This document shows positions 7,501-16,522 of a stretch of DNA of 64,000 nucleotides, piece after piece (position 1 is the first letter of the stretch; each line of letters starts with the position of its first letter). Below the pieces are notes generated by a model. The model had not been told where the DNA came from. It saw only the letters and a program-made list of their open reading frames with translations, and searched no databases. Origin of the DNA: Desulfocarbo sp964620595 (GTDB lineage Bacteria > Desulfobacterota > Desulfarculia > Desulfarculales > Desulfarculaceae); assembly GCA_964620595.1 (NCBI GenBank), contig CAZUHP010000015.1, forward strand, positions 9,023-73,022. The letters are read 5' to 3'. The position numbers and the translations under genes are program-made.

Positions 7501-9459
7501 TTGTCGTCCCCAACCCCAAAAATACATTACGAAGAGAAGCGCCAGCCCAGCATCCTGGAGTGGCTGCTGGCCCAAAAGCGGGGGGTGCTGGCTCACCCCC
7601 TGGAGCTGGTCATCTGTCTGCTTTCCCTCTCACTCAGCATCTACCATCTATTTGTCGCCTATGCCGGCTCCCTGGAAGCCCACGCCTTCCGCTCCACCCA
7701 CCTGGCGTTCGTGATGGTGCTCTGCTTCTTGCTGCGCCCCCTGGGCCGCTCGGACTGGAAGGCGCCCAAGAACATCTGGTTCGGAGTGGACCTCCTGTTC
7801 GTGGGGCTCACCATCGCCATCCAGGTCTACACCCTCTGGGACCTAGACGCCTTCATCTTCCGCCGGGGCGATCTGAACACCCTGGACCTGTGGGCCGGAA
7901 CCATCTTGATCCTCCTGCTCCTGGAGGCCACCCGCCGGACCGTGGGTTGGGCCATGGTGATCATCGCCGGCTTCTTCCTGGTGCAAACCGCTTTCTCGGA
8001 TTACTTCTTCAGCATATTCTACGGGCCGCCCAGTTCCTGGTTCACCATCATCGACTACATCTTCATGCGGGAAAACGGTGTTTACGGTATCCCGCTGATG
8101 GTGATGGCCACCTACATATTCTTGTTCATCCTCTTTGGCGCCATCCTGGTGCGCTCGGGCGCAGGCCGCTTCTTCATCAACGTGGCCATGGCCCTCACCG
8201 GCGGCCGCATCGGGGGGCCGGCCAAGGCCTCGGTGGTCAGTTCCTGCCTCATGGCCTCGGTGTCGGGCTCGGCAGTGGCCAACGTGGTCACCACCGGCAG
8301 CTTCACCATCCCCCTCATGAAGCGCATTGGCTACGCGCCCTACTTCGCCGGCGCGGTGGAGGCCTGCGCCTCCTCGGGCGGGCAGATCATGCCCCCGGTC
8401 ATGGGTGCGGCGGCCTTTGTCATCGCCGAGTTCTTGAACCTGCCCTATCTGTACGTGGCCCTGGCCGGGCTGTTCCCGGCCCTGATCTATTTCTTCTCCA
8501 TCTTCATCATGGTGCACTTCGAGGCGCGCAAAAAGAACCTGGCCACGGTGAGCCGGGAGGAGCTGCCCGACCTGATGACCGAACTCAAGCGCGGCGGGCA
8601 CCTGTTCATCTCCATTCTGGTCATCGTGGTGCTGATGATCATCGGCTACACCCCCATGTTCGCCGCCTTCTGGGCCATCATCTCCATCCTGGTGCTCAGC
8701 TCCCTGCGCAAGGAAACGCGCATGACGCCCAGCGAGATATTCTCGGCTCTGGAGGAAGGCGCCCGCCAGGCGGTAAGCGTGTCCATTGCCTGCGCCACCG
8801 CGGGTATCATCATCGGCTGCGTGTTTGTCTCCGGCCTGGGCCTCAAGTTCACCAATGTCATCGTCTCGCTCTCCGGCGGCCATCTCACCGTGGCGCTCAT
8901 CCTCACCATGTTCGCTTCCCTGATCCTGGGCATGGGCCTCACCACCACCGCGGTGTACATCACCCTGGCCGCCCTGGTCATCCCGGCCTTGGTCAACATG
9001 GGCGTCAAGCCCATCGCCGCCCACCTGTTCGCCTTCTACTTCGGCCTGGTCTCGGCCATCACCCCGCCGGTGGCCCTGGCCTCTTTTGCCGCGGCGGGCA
9101 TCGCCGGCTCCAACCCCATGCAGACCGGCTTCCACTCCTTCCGCCTGGGCATCGCCAAGTACATCCTGCCCTTCGTGTTCGTGTTCAACCCGGCCATGGT
9201 GTTCGAGGGTGACTGGCTGCACATCACCGCCAGCGTGATCGGGGGCTTTGGCGGCATATACGCGCTCACCGTGACCACCGAGGGTTGGATGCTCGACCGG
9301 GTGGGCTGGCCCATGCGGGTGCTCATGGCGGCGGTGGCCCTCATGCTGTTCGACCCCAACCTGCTCACCGACCTGGTGGGATGGGCCGTCTTCGTGGTGG
9401 TGCTGCTGCTCCACATCCGGCACGTGCGGCGTTCGAAACCAAAGGAGGCGATCGCATGA
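7501..9459 (+). CDS. TRAP transporter fused permease (DctQ-DctM fusion)
   Basis: 652-residue integral membrane protein of the TRAP 4TM/12TM fused permease family that works with TAXI binding proteins. It begins at TTG, supported by AGAGGA 6-7 bases upstream. Hydrophobic segments run throughout. The N-terminal ~200 residues correspond to the small DctQ part; the rest is DctM, with SCLMASVSGSAVANVVTTGS, GGQIMPPVMGAAAFVIAEF and TTTAVYITLAALVIPALV. It overlaps the next small gene by ATGA. Confidence 0.92.
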   Translation: MSSPTPKIHYEEKRQPSILEWLLAQKRGVLAHPLELVICLLSLSLSIYHLFVAYAGSLEAHAFRSTHLAFVMVLCFLLRPLGRSDWKAPKNIWFGVDLLFVGLTIAIQVYTLWDLDAFIFRRGDLNTLDLWAGTILILLLLEATRRTVGWAMVIIAGFFLVQTAFSDYFFSIFYGPPSSWFTIIDYIFMRENGVYGIPLMVMATYIFLFILFGAILVRSGAGRFFINVAMALTGGRIGGPAKASVVSSCLMASVSGSAVANVVTTGSFTIPLMKRIGYAPYFAGAVEACASSGGQIMPPVMGAAAFVIAEFLNLPYLYVALAGLFPALIYFFSIFIMVHFEARKKNLATVSREELPDLMTELKRGGHLFISILVIVVLMIIGYTPMFAAFWAIISILVLSSLRKETRMTPSEIFSALEEGARQAVSVSIACATAGIIIGCVFVSGLGLKFTNVIVSLSGGHLTVALILTMFASLILGMGLTTTAVYITLAALVIPALVNMGVKPIAAHLFAFYFGLVSAITPPVALASFAAAGIAGSNPMQTGFHSFRLGIAKYILPFVFVFNPAMVFEGDWLHITASVIGGFGGIYALTVTTEGWMLDRVGWPMRVLMAAVALMLFDPNLLTDLVGWAVFVVVLLLHIRHVRRSKPKEAIA

Positions 9460-9644
9460 ACCAGCACTGGCTGGCCTGGGTCCCCATAGTGCTCACGGCC
9501 TTGTTGATGTACCTGGCCAAGATAACCAACTACGGGGTGACCCACTACAACATATTCCTGCTGCTCCTCATCACTTGGTCCGCGGTCTTGATATTCTACT
9601 ACCGCGCCCTGGTGGTGAGGCAGCGCAAGAATGAGCGCCACTAG
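9456..9644 (+). CDS. Small two-helix membrane protein linked to the TRAP permease
   Basis: 62-residue protein starting at an ATG that overlaps the permease stop, with AAAGGAGG 7-8 bases upstream. It has two predicted transmembrane segments (WVPIVLTALLMYLAKI and YNIFLLLLITWSAVLIFYY) and a basic C-terminus. No family recognised. Translational coupling at both ends suggests an accessory or stabilising subunit of the transporter. Confidence 0.7.
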   Translation: MNQHWLAWVPIVLTALLMYLAKITNYGVTHYNIFLLLLITWSAVLIFYYRALVVRQRKNERH

Positions 9645-10584
9645 GCTCATAGCCGCGGTCGTCGGCGCCGGCACCATGGGCCACGGCATCGCCCAGGTGC
9701 TGGCCTTGGCCGGCCACGAGGTGCGCCTGCACGATCCCCACCCCCCGGCCCTGGCCCGGGCCCGAAAAGCCATTGCCCAAAGCCTGGCCATGTTCCAGGA
9801 GCTGAAAACCATCAGCCAGGAGCAGGCCCGCGCCAGCCAGGAGTGCATAACTTATGAACCCGACCTGGCGCCAGCCTGCGTGGGCGCGGAGCTGATCATC
9901 GAATCAGTGCCCGAGGAGCTGGAACTCAAGCGCCGGGTGTATGCCTCCATCGAAGAACTGGTTTCGCCCGAGGCCATCATCGGCACCAACACCTCGGCCC
10001 TCAGCATCAGCGAGTTGGCCCAGGGCCTGCGCCACCCGGAGCGTTTGGTGGGCACCCACTTCTGGAACCCGGCCCAGATCATGCCCTGCGTGGAGGTGAT
10101 CAAAGGCCGCCACACCGGGCCGGAAGTATTTGAGCGGGTGGTGGAGATCATGCGCGCGGCGGGCAAGGAGCCGGTGCTGGTGCAAAAAGACGTGCCCGGC
10201 TTCCTGGGCAACCGGTTGCAGCACGCCTTGCAACGCGAAGCGTTCTACTTGGTGGAGGCGGGCATCGCCTCGCCCGAGGAGGTGGACCGGGTGGTGAAGT
10301 ACGGCTTCGGCCTGCGCCTGGCCCTCATGGGCCCCCTTGAGCGCGCCGACCGGGGCGGCCTGGACACTACCTACCGCGTGCAGAAATATCTGCTGCCCCA
10401 CCTGGACCGCCGCACCCAGGTTTCGCCCCTCTTGGAAGAGCAGGTACAGGCAGGCCGCCTGGGCCTGAAAACCGGCGGCGGCTTCTATGACTGGCCGCCG
10501 GAAAAGGACGCCTCTCCCCAGGCCAGGCACCAGCGGGTGCTGCTGGCCCTCGTCCAGTTGGTGAAGGAGCTGCGGGACGACTAG
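9631..10584 (+). CDS. 3-hydroxyacyl-CoA dehydrogenase family protein
   Basis: 317-residue NAD-dependent dehydrogenase. N-terminal Rossmann motif VVGAGTMGHGIAQVLALAG; catalytic-region signature NTSALSISELAQ and GTHFWNPAQIMPCVEV (the family normally has HFFNP; here W replaces the second F); C-terminal helical domain with PGFLGNRLQHALQREA. It oxidises 3-hydroxyacyl-CoA, or related 3-hydroxy acids, to the 3-oxo form. It overlaps the small membrane gene upstream by 14 bp. Its stop shares the palindrome CTAG with the convergent gene. Confidence 0.88.
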   Translation: MSATRLIAAVVGAGTMGHGIAQVLALAGHEVRLHDPHPPALARARKAIAQSLAMFQELKTISQEQARASQECITYEPDLAPACVGAELIIESVPEELELKRRVYASIEELVSPEAIIGTNTSALSISELAQGLRHPERLVGTHFWNPAQIMPCVEVIKGRHTGPEVFERVVEIMRAAGKEPVLVQKDVPGFLGNRLQHALQREAFYLVEAGIASPEEVDRVVKYGFGLRLALMGPLERADRGGLDTTYRVQKYLLPHLDRRTQVSPLLEEQVQAGRLGLKTGGGFYDWPPEKDASPQARHQRVLLALVQLVKELRDD

Positions 10585-11687
10585 CCCGGCAGGGCAGGGT
10601 CCAGTACCACCTTGAGCGGCATCTCGCCCTCCACCTCGCCAGCCACCAAGCGCACCGCCTCCTCGGCCCGCTCCAGGGGCAGGCGGTGGGAGATGAGTTC
10701 AGTCAAGGGAAACCGCTGGGAGCGGGCGATCTTGATGGCCGCCTCCACGGACTCGAAGTCCTGCGAAAAGGCACCCAGCAGGCGCAGCTCCTTGATCACC
10801 GCCCGGTCCAGCTCCAGGGGCACTGCCTTGCCCTTGCCGTACAGGCCGGGCAGAACCACCGCCGCGCCCAGGCCGGCCAGTTCCAAGGCCAACGCCGCAC
10901 CCCCGGGATGACCGGTCACATCCATGACCACATCGGCCATGCGTCCGCCGGTGGCTTGGTGGAGAACCGCCACCGGGTCCTGGGCGTCCGCGTCCACTGC
11001 CAGGTCCGCTCCCAAGCGCTTGGCCATGGCCAGGCGGCCGGCGTCGCAGGCCTTGCCCACAATCATCACCAGTGACGCGCCCGAAACCTTGGCTACCATG
11101 ACCCCGGCCAGTCCCTGCTGGCCCGGGCCGACGATGGCCACGGTATGGCCTGCGGCCACCCCGCCGATGCGGCTGAGCCAGCGTACCGCGTTGCCCAGCA
11201 CCGCGCCCACGAAGACCCCTGCCTCGGGGCTCATGTCCTCGCCGATCTTATGCACCATGGCCCGGGGATGGATGTAGAGGTAGTCTGCGTAAGCCCCGTA
11301 GAGGTGGGGCGGCTCGGCACAGGAGATCATGGAACCATAGGTGTAGTAATTGTCGCACAGGGTGTAGCGGCCATCCCGGCAGGGGCCGCACTGTCCGCAG
11401 CCAAAGGCATATTCGATGATGACCCGGTCGCCTTCCTCCACACCGTGGCGTTTCTTGGCCGCCGCGCCCATGGCATGCACCCGGCCCACGATCTCGTGGC
11501 CCATGATGAGGGGATAGGGCCGCGGGGCGCGGGCGGTCTTGCCGCGGAAGATACCCGGGTCCGAACCACACACCCCCACCAGTTCCACCTTGAGTATGCC
11601 GTCATCCTTCCCCACCGAGGGGAGAGGAAACTCGCGCATCTCCATGCGCCCCGGCTCGGTCACCACCATGGCTCTTGACTTGCTCAT
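10581..11687 (-). CDS. Zinc-dependent alcohol dehydrogenase (MDR family)
   Basis: 368-residue medium-chain dehydrogenase. Catalytic zinc site: GVCGSD and MGHEIVG. Structural zinc site: CGQCGPCRDGRYTLC. Cofactor motif: VAIVGPGQQGLAGVMVA. The ATG at 11687 has AGGAGG 5-6 bases upstream. Substrate unknown; the sorbitol/threonine dehydrogenase branch is the nearest recognisable grouping. Divergent from an IclR regulator that may control it. Confidence 0.88.
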   Translation of the reverse strand: MSKSRAMVVTEPGRMEMREFPLPSVGKDDGILKVELVGVCGSDPGIFRGKTARAPRPYPLIMGHEIVGRVHAMGAAAKKRHGVEEGDRVIIEYAFGCGQCGPCRDGRYTLCDNYYTYGSMISCAEPPHLYGAYADYLYIHPRAMVHKIGEDMSPEAGVFVGAVLGNAVRWLSRIGGVAAGHTVAIVGPGQQGLAGVMVAKVSGASLVMIVGKACDAGRLAMAKRLGADLAVDADAQDPVAVLHQATGGRMADVVMDVTGHPGGAALALELAGLGAAVVLPGLYGKGKAVPLELDRAVIKELRLLGAFSQDFESVEAAIKIARSQRFPLTELISHRLPLERAEEAVRLVAGEVEGEMPLKVVLDPALPG

Positions 11688-11739
11688 CTCGCCTCCTGTG
11701 TTCAGGCCCGTTCCTCCCGCTCCGAGCGGGGGCATGGCT

Positions 11740-11810
11740 CCGCCCCGCCGCCCCCCGTCGCCCCTCGTCGCCCCCGCCCCCCCGTCGCCCCCCGTCGCCC
11801 CCCGTCGCCC
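11740..11810. repeat. C-rich tandem repeat, unit CCCCCCGTCG
   Basis: Ten-base unit CCCCCCGTCG occurs at 11751-11760, 11778-11787, 11788-11797 and 11798-11807 with degenerate copies between. It lies between the adh start and the iclR promoter. On the opposite strand it is a G-run repeat that could form unusual secondary structure. Confidence 0.85.
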
Positions 11811-11816
11811 TCTTGC

Positions 11817-11845
11817 TTGACATCGGCACTACTATATACTATATT
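11817..11845 (+). promoter_or_regulatory. Near-consensus sigma-70 promoter of the iclR-like gene
   Basis: TTGACA at 11817-11822, 17 bp spacer, TATATT at 11840-11845. Predicted transcription start near 11852, upstream of the ATG at 11880. The TTG inside the -35 box is therefore not the start codon. Confidence 0.7.
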
Positions 11846-11879
11846 GCATATCGTTTTCAATTATTGCTTAGCGATACTT

Positions 11880-12701
11880 ATGGCCAAGCCCAAAACAGAC
11901 CGCCTGTTCCTGCAATCACTGGCCCGCGGCCTCAAAGTGCTGGAGAGCTTCACCCCCGAGCGGCCCCGCATCACCCTCACCGAGCTGGCCGAGGTCACCG
12001 GGCTCAGCCTGGCCGCGGTGCAGCGTTGCACCCACACCCTGGTCTCCCTGGGCTACCTGCACCGGGGCGAGCACAAGGAGTTTTCCCTGGGGCCCAAGGT
12101 GCTGTCCCTGGGTTACTCCTCCCTCCAAGGCTCTGAGCTGCGGCGCCTGGCCGAGAGCCAGCTCAAGCGCTTGTCCCGCCGCCTTGGCTGCACCGTGAAC
12201 CTGGCGGTGCTGGACGGCCCTGACGTGCTGATTCTCTACCGCCACGAAGTGCAGCGCTTCTTCAAGTTCGACGTGCAGCCCGGAACCAAGCTGCCTTGCC
12301 ATTGCACGGCCATGGGCAAGGTGCTGCTGGCCGCCCTGGAGGACACGGCCCTCAAACAAATCCTGGCGGGTGTCAAGTTGCAACGCCTCACTCCACACAC
12401 CATCACCCGCCGCGAGCAGCTTCTCAGGGAGCTGAAAGAGGTTCGCCGCCGCGGCATGGCCGAAAGCGACCGCGAGGCCACCCCTGCCCTGTACTCCCTG
12501 GCGGTTCCGCTCTTGAACCACGAGGAGCGGGTGGTGGCGGCCATAAACGTCTCGGTCCTCAAGGCGGAGGAATCCAGTAGCCTGCCGCGCGGCCTCATGA
12601 GCAGCCTGGTGGCGGAAGGCCGCAAGCTCTCCGAGTTCCTGGGCTACCAGGGGGACTATCCCCGCATCACGGTTGGGCCGCCCCGCCTCGGCGGCATCTA
12701 G
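11880..12701 (+). CDS. IclR family transcriptional regulator
   Basis: 273-residue regulator. N-terminal helix-turn-helix (residues ~10-65: LARGLKVLESFT, ITLTELAEVTGLSLAAVQRCTHTLVSLGYL) and a C-terminal IclR effector domain (LPCHCTAMGKVLLAAL, YSLAVPLLNHEERVVAAINVS). ATG at 11880 chosen because the promoter lies just upstream; no strong Shine-Dalgarno is seen. It likely controls the downstream acyl-CoA operon or the divergent alcohol dehydrogenase. Confidence 0.9.
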   Translation: MAKPKTDRLFLQSLARGLKVLESFTPERPRITLTELAEVTGLSLAAVQRCTHTLVSLGYLHRGEHKEFSLGPKVLSLGYSSLQGSELRRLAESQLKRLSRRLGCTVNLAVLDGPDVLILYRHEVQRFFKFDVQPGTKLPCHCTAMGKVLLAALEDTALKQILAGVKLQRLTPHTITRREQLLRELKEVRRRGMAESDREATPALYSLAVPLLNHEERVVAAINVSVLKAEESSSLPRGLMSSLVAEGRKLSEFLGYQGDYPRITVGPPRLGGI

Positions 12702-12822
12702 GCAAAAAAAGGAACCGGACCATGACCCCAAGCGCAGACACGGCCTTTGCCGCCTGGACGCACTCAACCCGGCCACGATCTCTGTGCATCGCGGGCCGGC
12801 GCCCTGGCCGGGAGTCGGGCTG

Positions 12823-14409
12823 ATGCTGGTCAACATGGGGCGAATATTCCGGCAGACCACCCTGCGCCATGCCGACCGTCCGGCGGTGATCAACGTGGAG
12901 CGCGGTCGCAGCTTCACCTATCGCCAGATGCACGAGCTGTCCAACCGCCTGGCCAACACCTTGGCCGGTCGCTTCGGCCTGGGTGAAGGCGACTTCTATG
13001 CCGCCATCCTGGACAACGACAACATGGCCCTGTTTCATCCCTGGATGCTGAAGAGTCCGGTGGGGGCGGTGTGGATCGACGCGCGCGAATCCCTGCCCGA
13101 GCAACTGAACCAGATAGACCAGGTGGGGCCCCGGTTGGCCTTTCTGGAGGTCCGTTTCCTGCCCGGTCTCTATGAGCCCCTGCGGGAGCGGGGCATCGAG
13201 ATGGTCTGCCTGGACCCGCCGCCGGACGAATGGGAAGGGGTACACGACTTCTGGGAGCTGCTGGGGCAGGCCTCGCCGGCCGAGGTGGAGGCGGAGTTGG
13301 TGGCCGACGACGCGGAGCGGCACATCAGCGTACTGCGTTTCACCGGCGGCACCACGGGCCGGGCCAAGTGTGCCATGTACACCCTGTCCAACCTGTGGAC
13401 CTGGGGCTGCAACCCGGCCCACTACTACGAGACGCTGCCCTACGACCACCCCCGCGCGCTGTTCTTCTCGCCGCTCAACCACGCGGCCTCGGGCTCGGTA
13501 GTCATCCCGGTGCACATCAAGGGCGGTGCTGTGGCCACTCTCAACCGGGCCGAGGTGGAGCTGGTGGGCCGCACCATCCAGGACCAGGCCATCGACATGA
13601 TCTACGCGGTGCCCACGGTGCTCTACCGCATGTTGGACCTGGACCTGCCGTCCCGCTACGACCTCAAGAGCCTCAAGACCATCCGTTACGGCGCGGCCCC
13701 CATCTCTCCGGCCAAGCTGGAGCAACTCCTGGCCGTGTTCGGGCCGGTGTTCGTGCAGGGCTACGGCTCCACCGAGTGCTGGCCCTCGGCCACCATCCTG
13801 CCCCGGGCCGACCACGGCCTGGACAGCGAGGAGAAGCTGCGGCGTTTGCGCTCCATCGGCCGCCCTTTTCCGGGCGAGGAGATCATGATCTGCGACGAGG
13901 CGGGCCAGGAGCTGGCGCCTGGAGAACACGGCGAGCTTCTGATACGCGGCGCCAACACGGTGCAGGGTTATTACCGGGACCCCGAGCAGACCCGCGAGAA
14001 CTTCACGCCCGCCGGCTTCTGGAAATCCGGTGACCTGGGCTACATGGACGAGCACGGCTACGTCTACCTGATGGACCGCAAGAAGGACCTGATCATCAGC
14101 GGTGGGTACAACGTCTATGCCACGGAAGTGGAGAACTGCCTCAACAGCCACCCCGCCGTGCAGAACTCGGCGGTGGTGGGCCTGCCCCACGAGGAGTGGG
14201 GCGAGGCGGTGTGCGCGGTGGTGGTGCTCAAGCCCGGCCAGGCGGCAGAGGCCGCGGAACTCATCGCCCACTGCAAGGAGCGCCTGGCCCGCTACAAGGC
14301 GCCCAAGCGGGTGGAGATAGCCGCAGAGCTGCCCCTGAGCCCGGCGGGCAAGGTGCTGCGCCGCGAGGTGCGCCGCCAACTGGCGGCTAAGGACGCGGAG
14401 AAATTTTGA
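12823..14409 (+). CDS. AMP-forming acyl-CoA ligase
   Basis: 528-residue ANL-superfamily ligase activating a carboxylic acid to its CoA thioester. P-loop-like FTGGTTGRAKCAM, the GYGSTE motif, GDLGYMDEHGYVYLMDRKKD, the hinge, and catalytic lysine region LSPAGKVLRREV. The usual Ser-Gly of the P-loop is Gly-Gly, a tolerated variant. ATG at 12823 has GGGAG at suitable distance; the frame stays open upstream but overlaps the regulator. Aliphatic versus aromatic substrate cannot be decided. Confidence 0.88.
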   Translation: MLVNMGRIFRQTTLRHADRPAVINVERGRSFTYRQMHELSNRLANTLAGRFGLGEGDFYAAILDNDNMALFHPWMLKSPVGAVWIDARESLPEQLNQIDQVGPRLAFLEVRFLPGLYEPLRERGIEMVCLDPPPDEWEGVHDFWELLGQASPAEVEAELVADDAERHISVLRFTGGTTGRAKCAMYTLSNLWTWGCNPAHYYETLPYDHPRALFFSPLNHAASGSVVIPVHIKGGAVATLNRAEVELVGRTIQDQAIDMIYAVPTVLYRMLDLDLPSRYDLKSLKTIRYGAAPISPAKLEQLLAVFGPVFVQGYGSTECWPSATILPRADHGLDSEEKLRRLRSIGRPFPGEEIMICDEAGQELAPGEHGELLIRGANTVQGYYRDPEQTRENFTPAGFWKSGDLGYMDEHGYVYLMDRKKDLIISGGYNVYATEVENCLNSHPAVQNSAVVGLPHEEWGEAVCAVVVLKPGQAAEAAELIAHCKERLARYKAPKRVEIAAELPLSPAGKVLRREVRRQLAAKDAEKF

Positions 14410-14452
14410 GTACGGCCTGACTGCGGGCCGCGCTTCACGAAGGAGCCGACTG

Positions 14453-15718
14453 ATGGAAAAAGTGGTTGTGGTGGCCGGGGCGCGCACGCCCATCGGCCGC
14501 TTTGGCGGCAGCCTGCGGGAGGTGCCGGTGGAGCGCCTGGGCGCGCTGGTGCTCAACGAGGTGATCCAACGCGCCGGTCTGGAGGCCGCCCAGGTGGACG
14601 AGGTGGTGGCGGGCCAGAGCTATATGAACGGCGAGTGCGCCAATGCCGCCCGCATGTCGCTCCTGGAGGCGGGCTGGCCCGACAGCGTGCCCGCGGTGAC
14701 CCTGGACCGCCGCTGCTGCTCGGGCCTGGACGCGGTGCTGTTCGCGGCCATGGCCATACAGACCGGTAATGCCCGGGTGGCGGTGGCCGCGGGCATGGAG
14801 AGCATGAGCCAGGCCGAGCTCTACCTGCCGGGCGGCATCCGCTGGGGGCTGGGCGGCGGCAAGGACCCCAAGTGGGGCTTCATGCCCAGGGGCCACGGCG
14901 CGCTCGGCATGTGGGGCCTGCCCTTCTACGACCGCATCCAGCGCGCCCGGGTGATGAGCCAACCCATCGCCCGCTACGGAGAGCTGAACTCCATGATGAC
15001 CTGGGCCGAGACCGCGGCCAAGAACGAAGGCATCACCCGGGAGGAGGCGGACCAGTGGGCGGCGCGCTCCCACCAGCGTGCGGTGGCGGCCCAGGAGGCG
15101 GGCAAGTTCGCCCAGGAGATCGTGCCGGTGCCGCTGGCCCCGGCCAAGGGCGAGCCGACCATCTTCGACCAGGACGAGACCCCTCGGCCGGGCACCACGG
15201 TGGAGAAGCTGGCCAAGTTGAAACCGGTCTACCCCGACGGCGTGTGCACCGCGGGCAATTCCTCCTCGGAAAACGACGGCGCCGCCGCAGTGCTCCTGGC
15301 CGCTGAGAGCACGGCCCGCGAACTGGGGCTGCCCGTGTTGGCCCGTTTCGTGGCCGGGGCCCACGGTGCCTGCGACCCCACCCTCACCTACCCGGCGGTG
15401 GGCATCGCGGTGGAGCGCGCCCTGGCCAGGGCCGGCCTGGACATCGGGGCGGTGGGACTTTTCGAGATCCAGGAGGCCTTTGCCGTGCAGCTACTGGCCG
15501 ACGCCAAGCTCATGGGCATCGCGCCCCAGGACTACGACCGCAAGATCAACCCCAACGGCTCGGGCATATCCCTGGGGCACCCCATCGGCGCCACCGGCGT
15601 CATGCGCCTGGTGACCCTGTTGTACGAGATGCAGCGCCGCGGCGAAACCTACGGCCTGGAAACCATCTGCGGCGGCGGCGGCCAGGGCGTGGCCGCGGTG
15701 TTCGAGCTGGTCTCCTGA
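14453..15718 (+). CDS. Thiolase (acetyl-CoA acyltransferase)
   Basis: 421-residue thiolase. The active-site nucleophile is in LDRRCCSGLDAV, C-terminal catalytic residues in NPNGSGISLGHPIGATG (His) and ETICGGGGQGVAAVFEL (Cys). AAGGAG precedes the ATG. Cytoplasmic; cleaves 3-oxoacyl-CoA or condenses acetyl-CoA. Lies in an operon with an acyl-CoA ligase and an enoyl-CoA hydratase, giving most of a beta-oxidation spiral together with the dehydrogenase at 9631. Confidence 0.93.
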   Translation: MEKVVVVAGARTPIGRFGGSLREVPVERLGALVLNEVIQRAGLEAAQVDEVVAGQSYMNGECANAARMSLLEAGWPDSVPAVTLDRRCCSGLDAVLFAAMAIQTGNARVAVAAGMESMSQAELYLPGGIRWGLGGGKDPKWGFMPRGHGALGMWGLPFYDRIQRARVMSQPIARYGELNSMMTWAETAAKNEGITREEADQWAARSHQRAVAAQEAGKFAQEIVPVPLAPAKGEPTIFDQDETPRPGTTVEKLAKLKPVYPDGVCTAGNSSSENDGAAAVLLAAESTARELGLPVLARFVAGAHGACDPTLTYPAVGIAVERALARAGLDIGAVGLFEIQEAFAVQLLADAKLMGIAPQDYDRKINPNGSGISLGHPIGATGVMRLVTLLYEMQRRGETYGLETICGGGGQGVAAVFELVS

Positions 15719-15742
15719 ACCTCCAGCCCGGGAGCGGGTAAC

Positions 15743-16522
15743 ATGAAATTCGAAAACATCCTGTTCCAAAAAGAGGGCCGGGTAGCCATCCTGACCATCA
15801 ACCGGCCGGAAAAGCGCAATGCCCTGAACAAGGCCATGCGCCACGAGATACGCGAGGTGCAGCGCCTGGTGGAGGATGACCCCGAGGTGGGGGTGCTGGT
15901 CATAACCGGGGCGGGAGACTACTTTGCGGCCGGCAGCGACCTCAACGAGTTCGGCCGCATGGAGCCCCTGGAGGCCTATCACTTCCTGAACACCCTGGCC
16001 CAGCGGCTCTATACCCGCTTCGAGGAGCTCGAGGTGCCGGTGATCGCCCTGATCAACGGACTCTGCCTGGGCGCCGGCAACGAGATCGCCCTGGCCTGCG
16101 ACCTGCGCCTGGCCGCGGACAACGCCCGCTTCGGCCAGCCCGAGATCAACCTGGGCATCATCCCCGGCTCGGGCGCCACCCAGCGGCTCAGCCGCCTGGT
16201 GGGACCGGCCAAGGCGCGGGAGTTGATCTACACCGGCGACATCATCGACGCCCAGGAGGCGCTGCGCATCGGCCTGGTCAACCGGGTGGTGCCCCGGCAG
16301 GAACTCCGCGAGGCGGGCCTGGAACTGGCCCGCCGGATCGCGGCCAAGGGCGCCTTTGCCCTGAAGATGGCCAAGCGCAGCCTGCGCCTGGCCCAGGAGG
16401 TGGGCCTCACCCCGGGTTTGGCCTACGAAGCCCTGGCCGAGACGGCCTGCTTTGCCCATCCCGACAAAGCCGAGGGCATCGAGGCCTTTTTTGCCAAGCG
16501 CAAGCCGGAGTTCAACAAGTAG
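15743..16522 (+). CDS. Enoyl-CoA hydratase/isomerase family protein
   Basis: 259-residue crotonase-fold protein. Oxyanion-hole region AGDYFAAGSDLNEFG; both catalytic glutamates appear retained, in LCLGAGNEIALACDLRLAA and FGQPEINLGIIPGSGATQRL, favouring hydratase activity. The stop codon overlaps the GTG of the following MFS gene by one base. Confidence 0.92.
   Translation: MKFENILFQKEGRVAILTINRPEKRNALNKAMRHEIREVQRLVEDDPEVGVLVITGAGDYFAAGSDLNEFGRMEPLEAYHFLNTLAQRLYTRFEELEVPVIALINGLCLGAGNEIALACDLRLAADNARFGQPEINLGIIPGSGATQRLSRLVGPAKARELIYTGDIIDAQEALRIGLVNRVVPRQELREAGLELARRIAAKGAFALKMAKRSLRLAQEVGLTPGLAYEALAETACFAHPDKAEGIEAFFAKRKPEFNK

Noticed and set aside
11817..11879. TTG start for the IclR regulator
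   Set aside because: The TTG is part of the TTGACA -35 element; transcription starts downstream.
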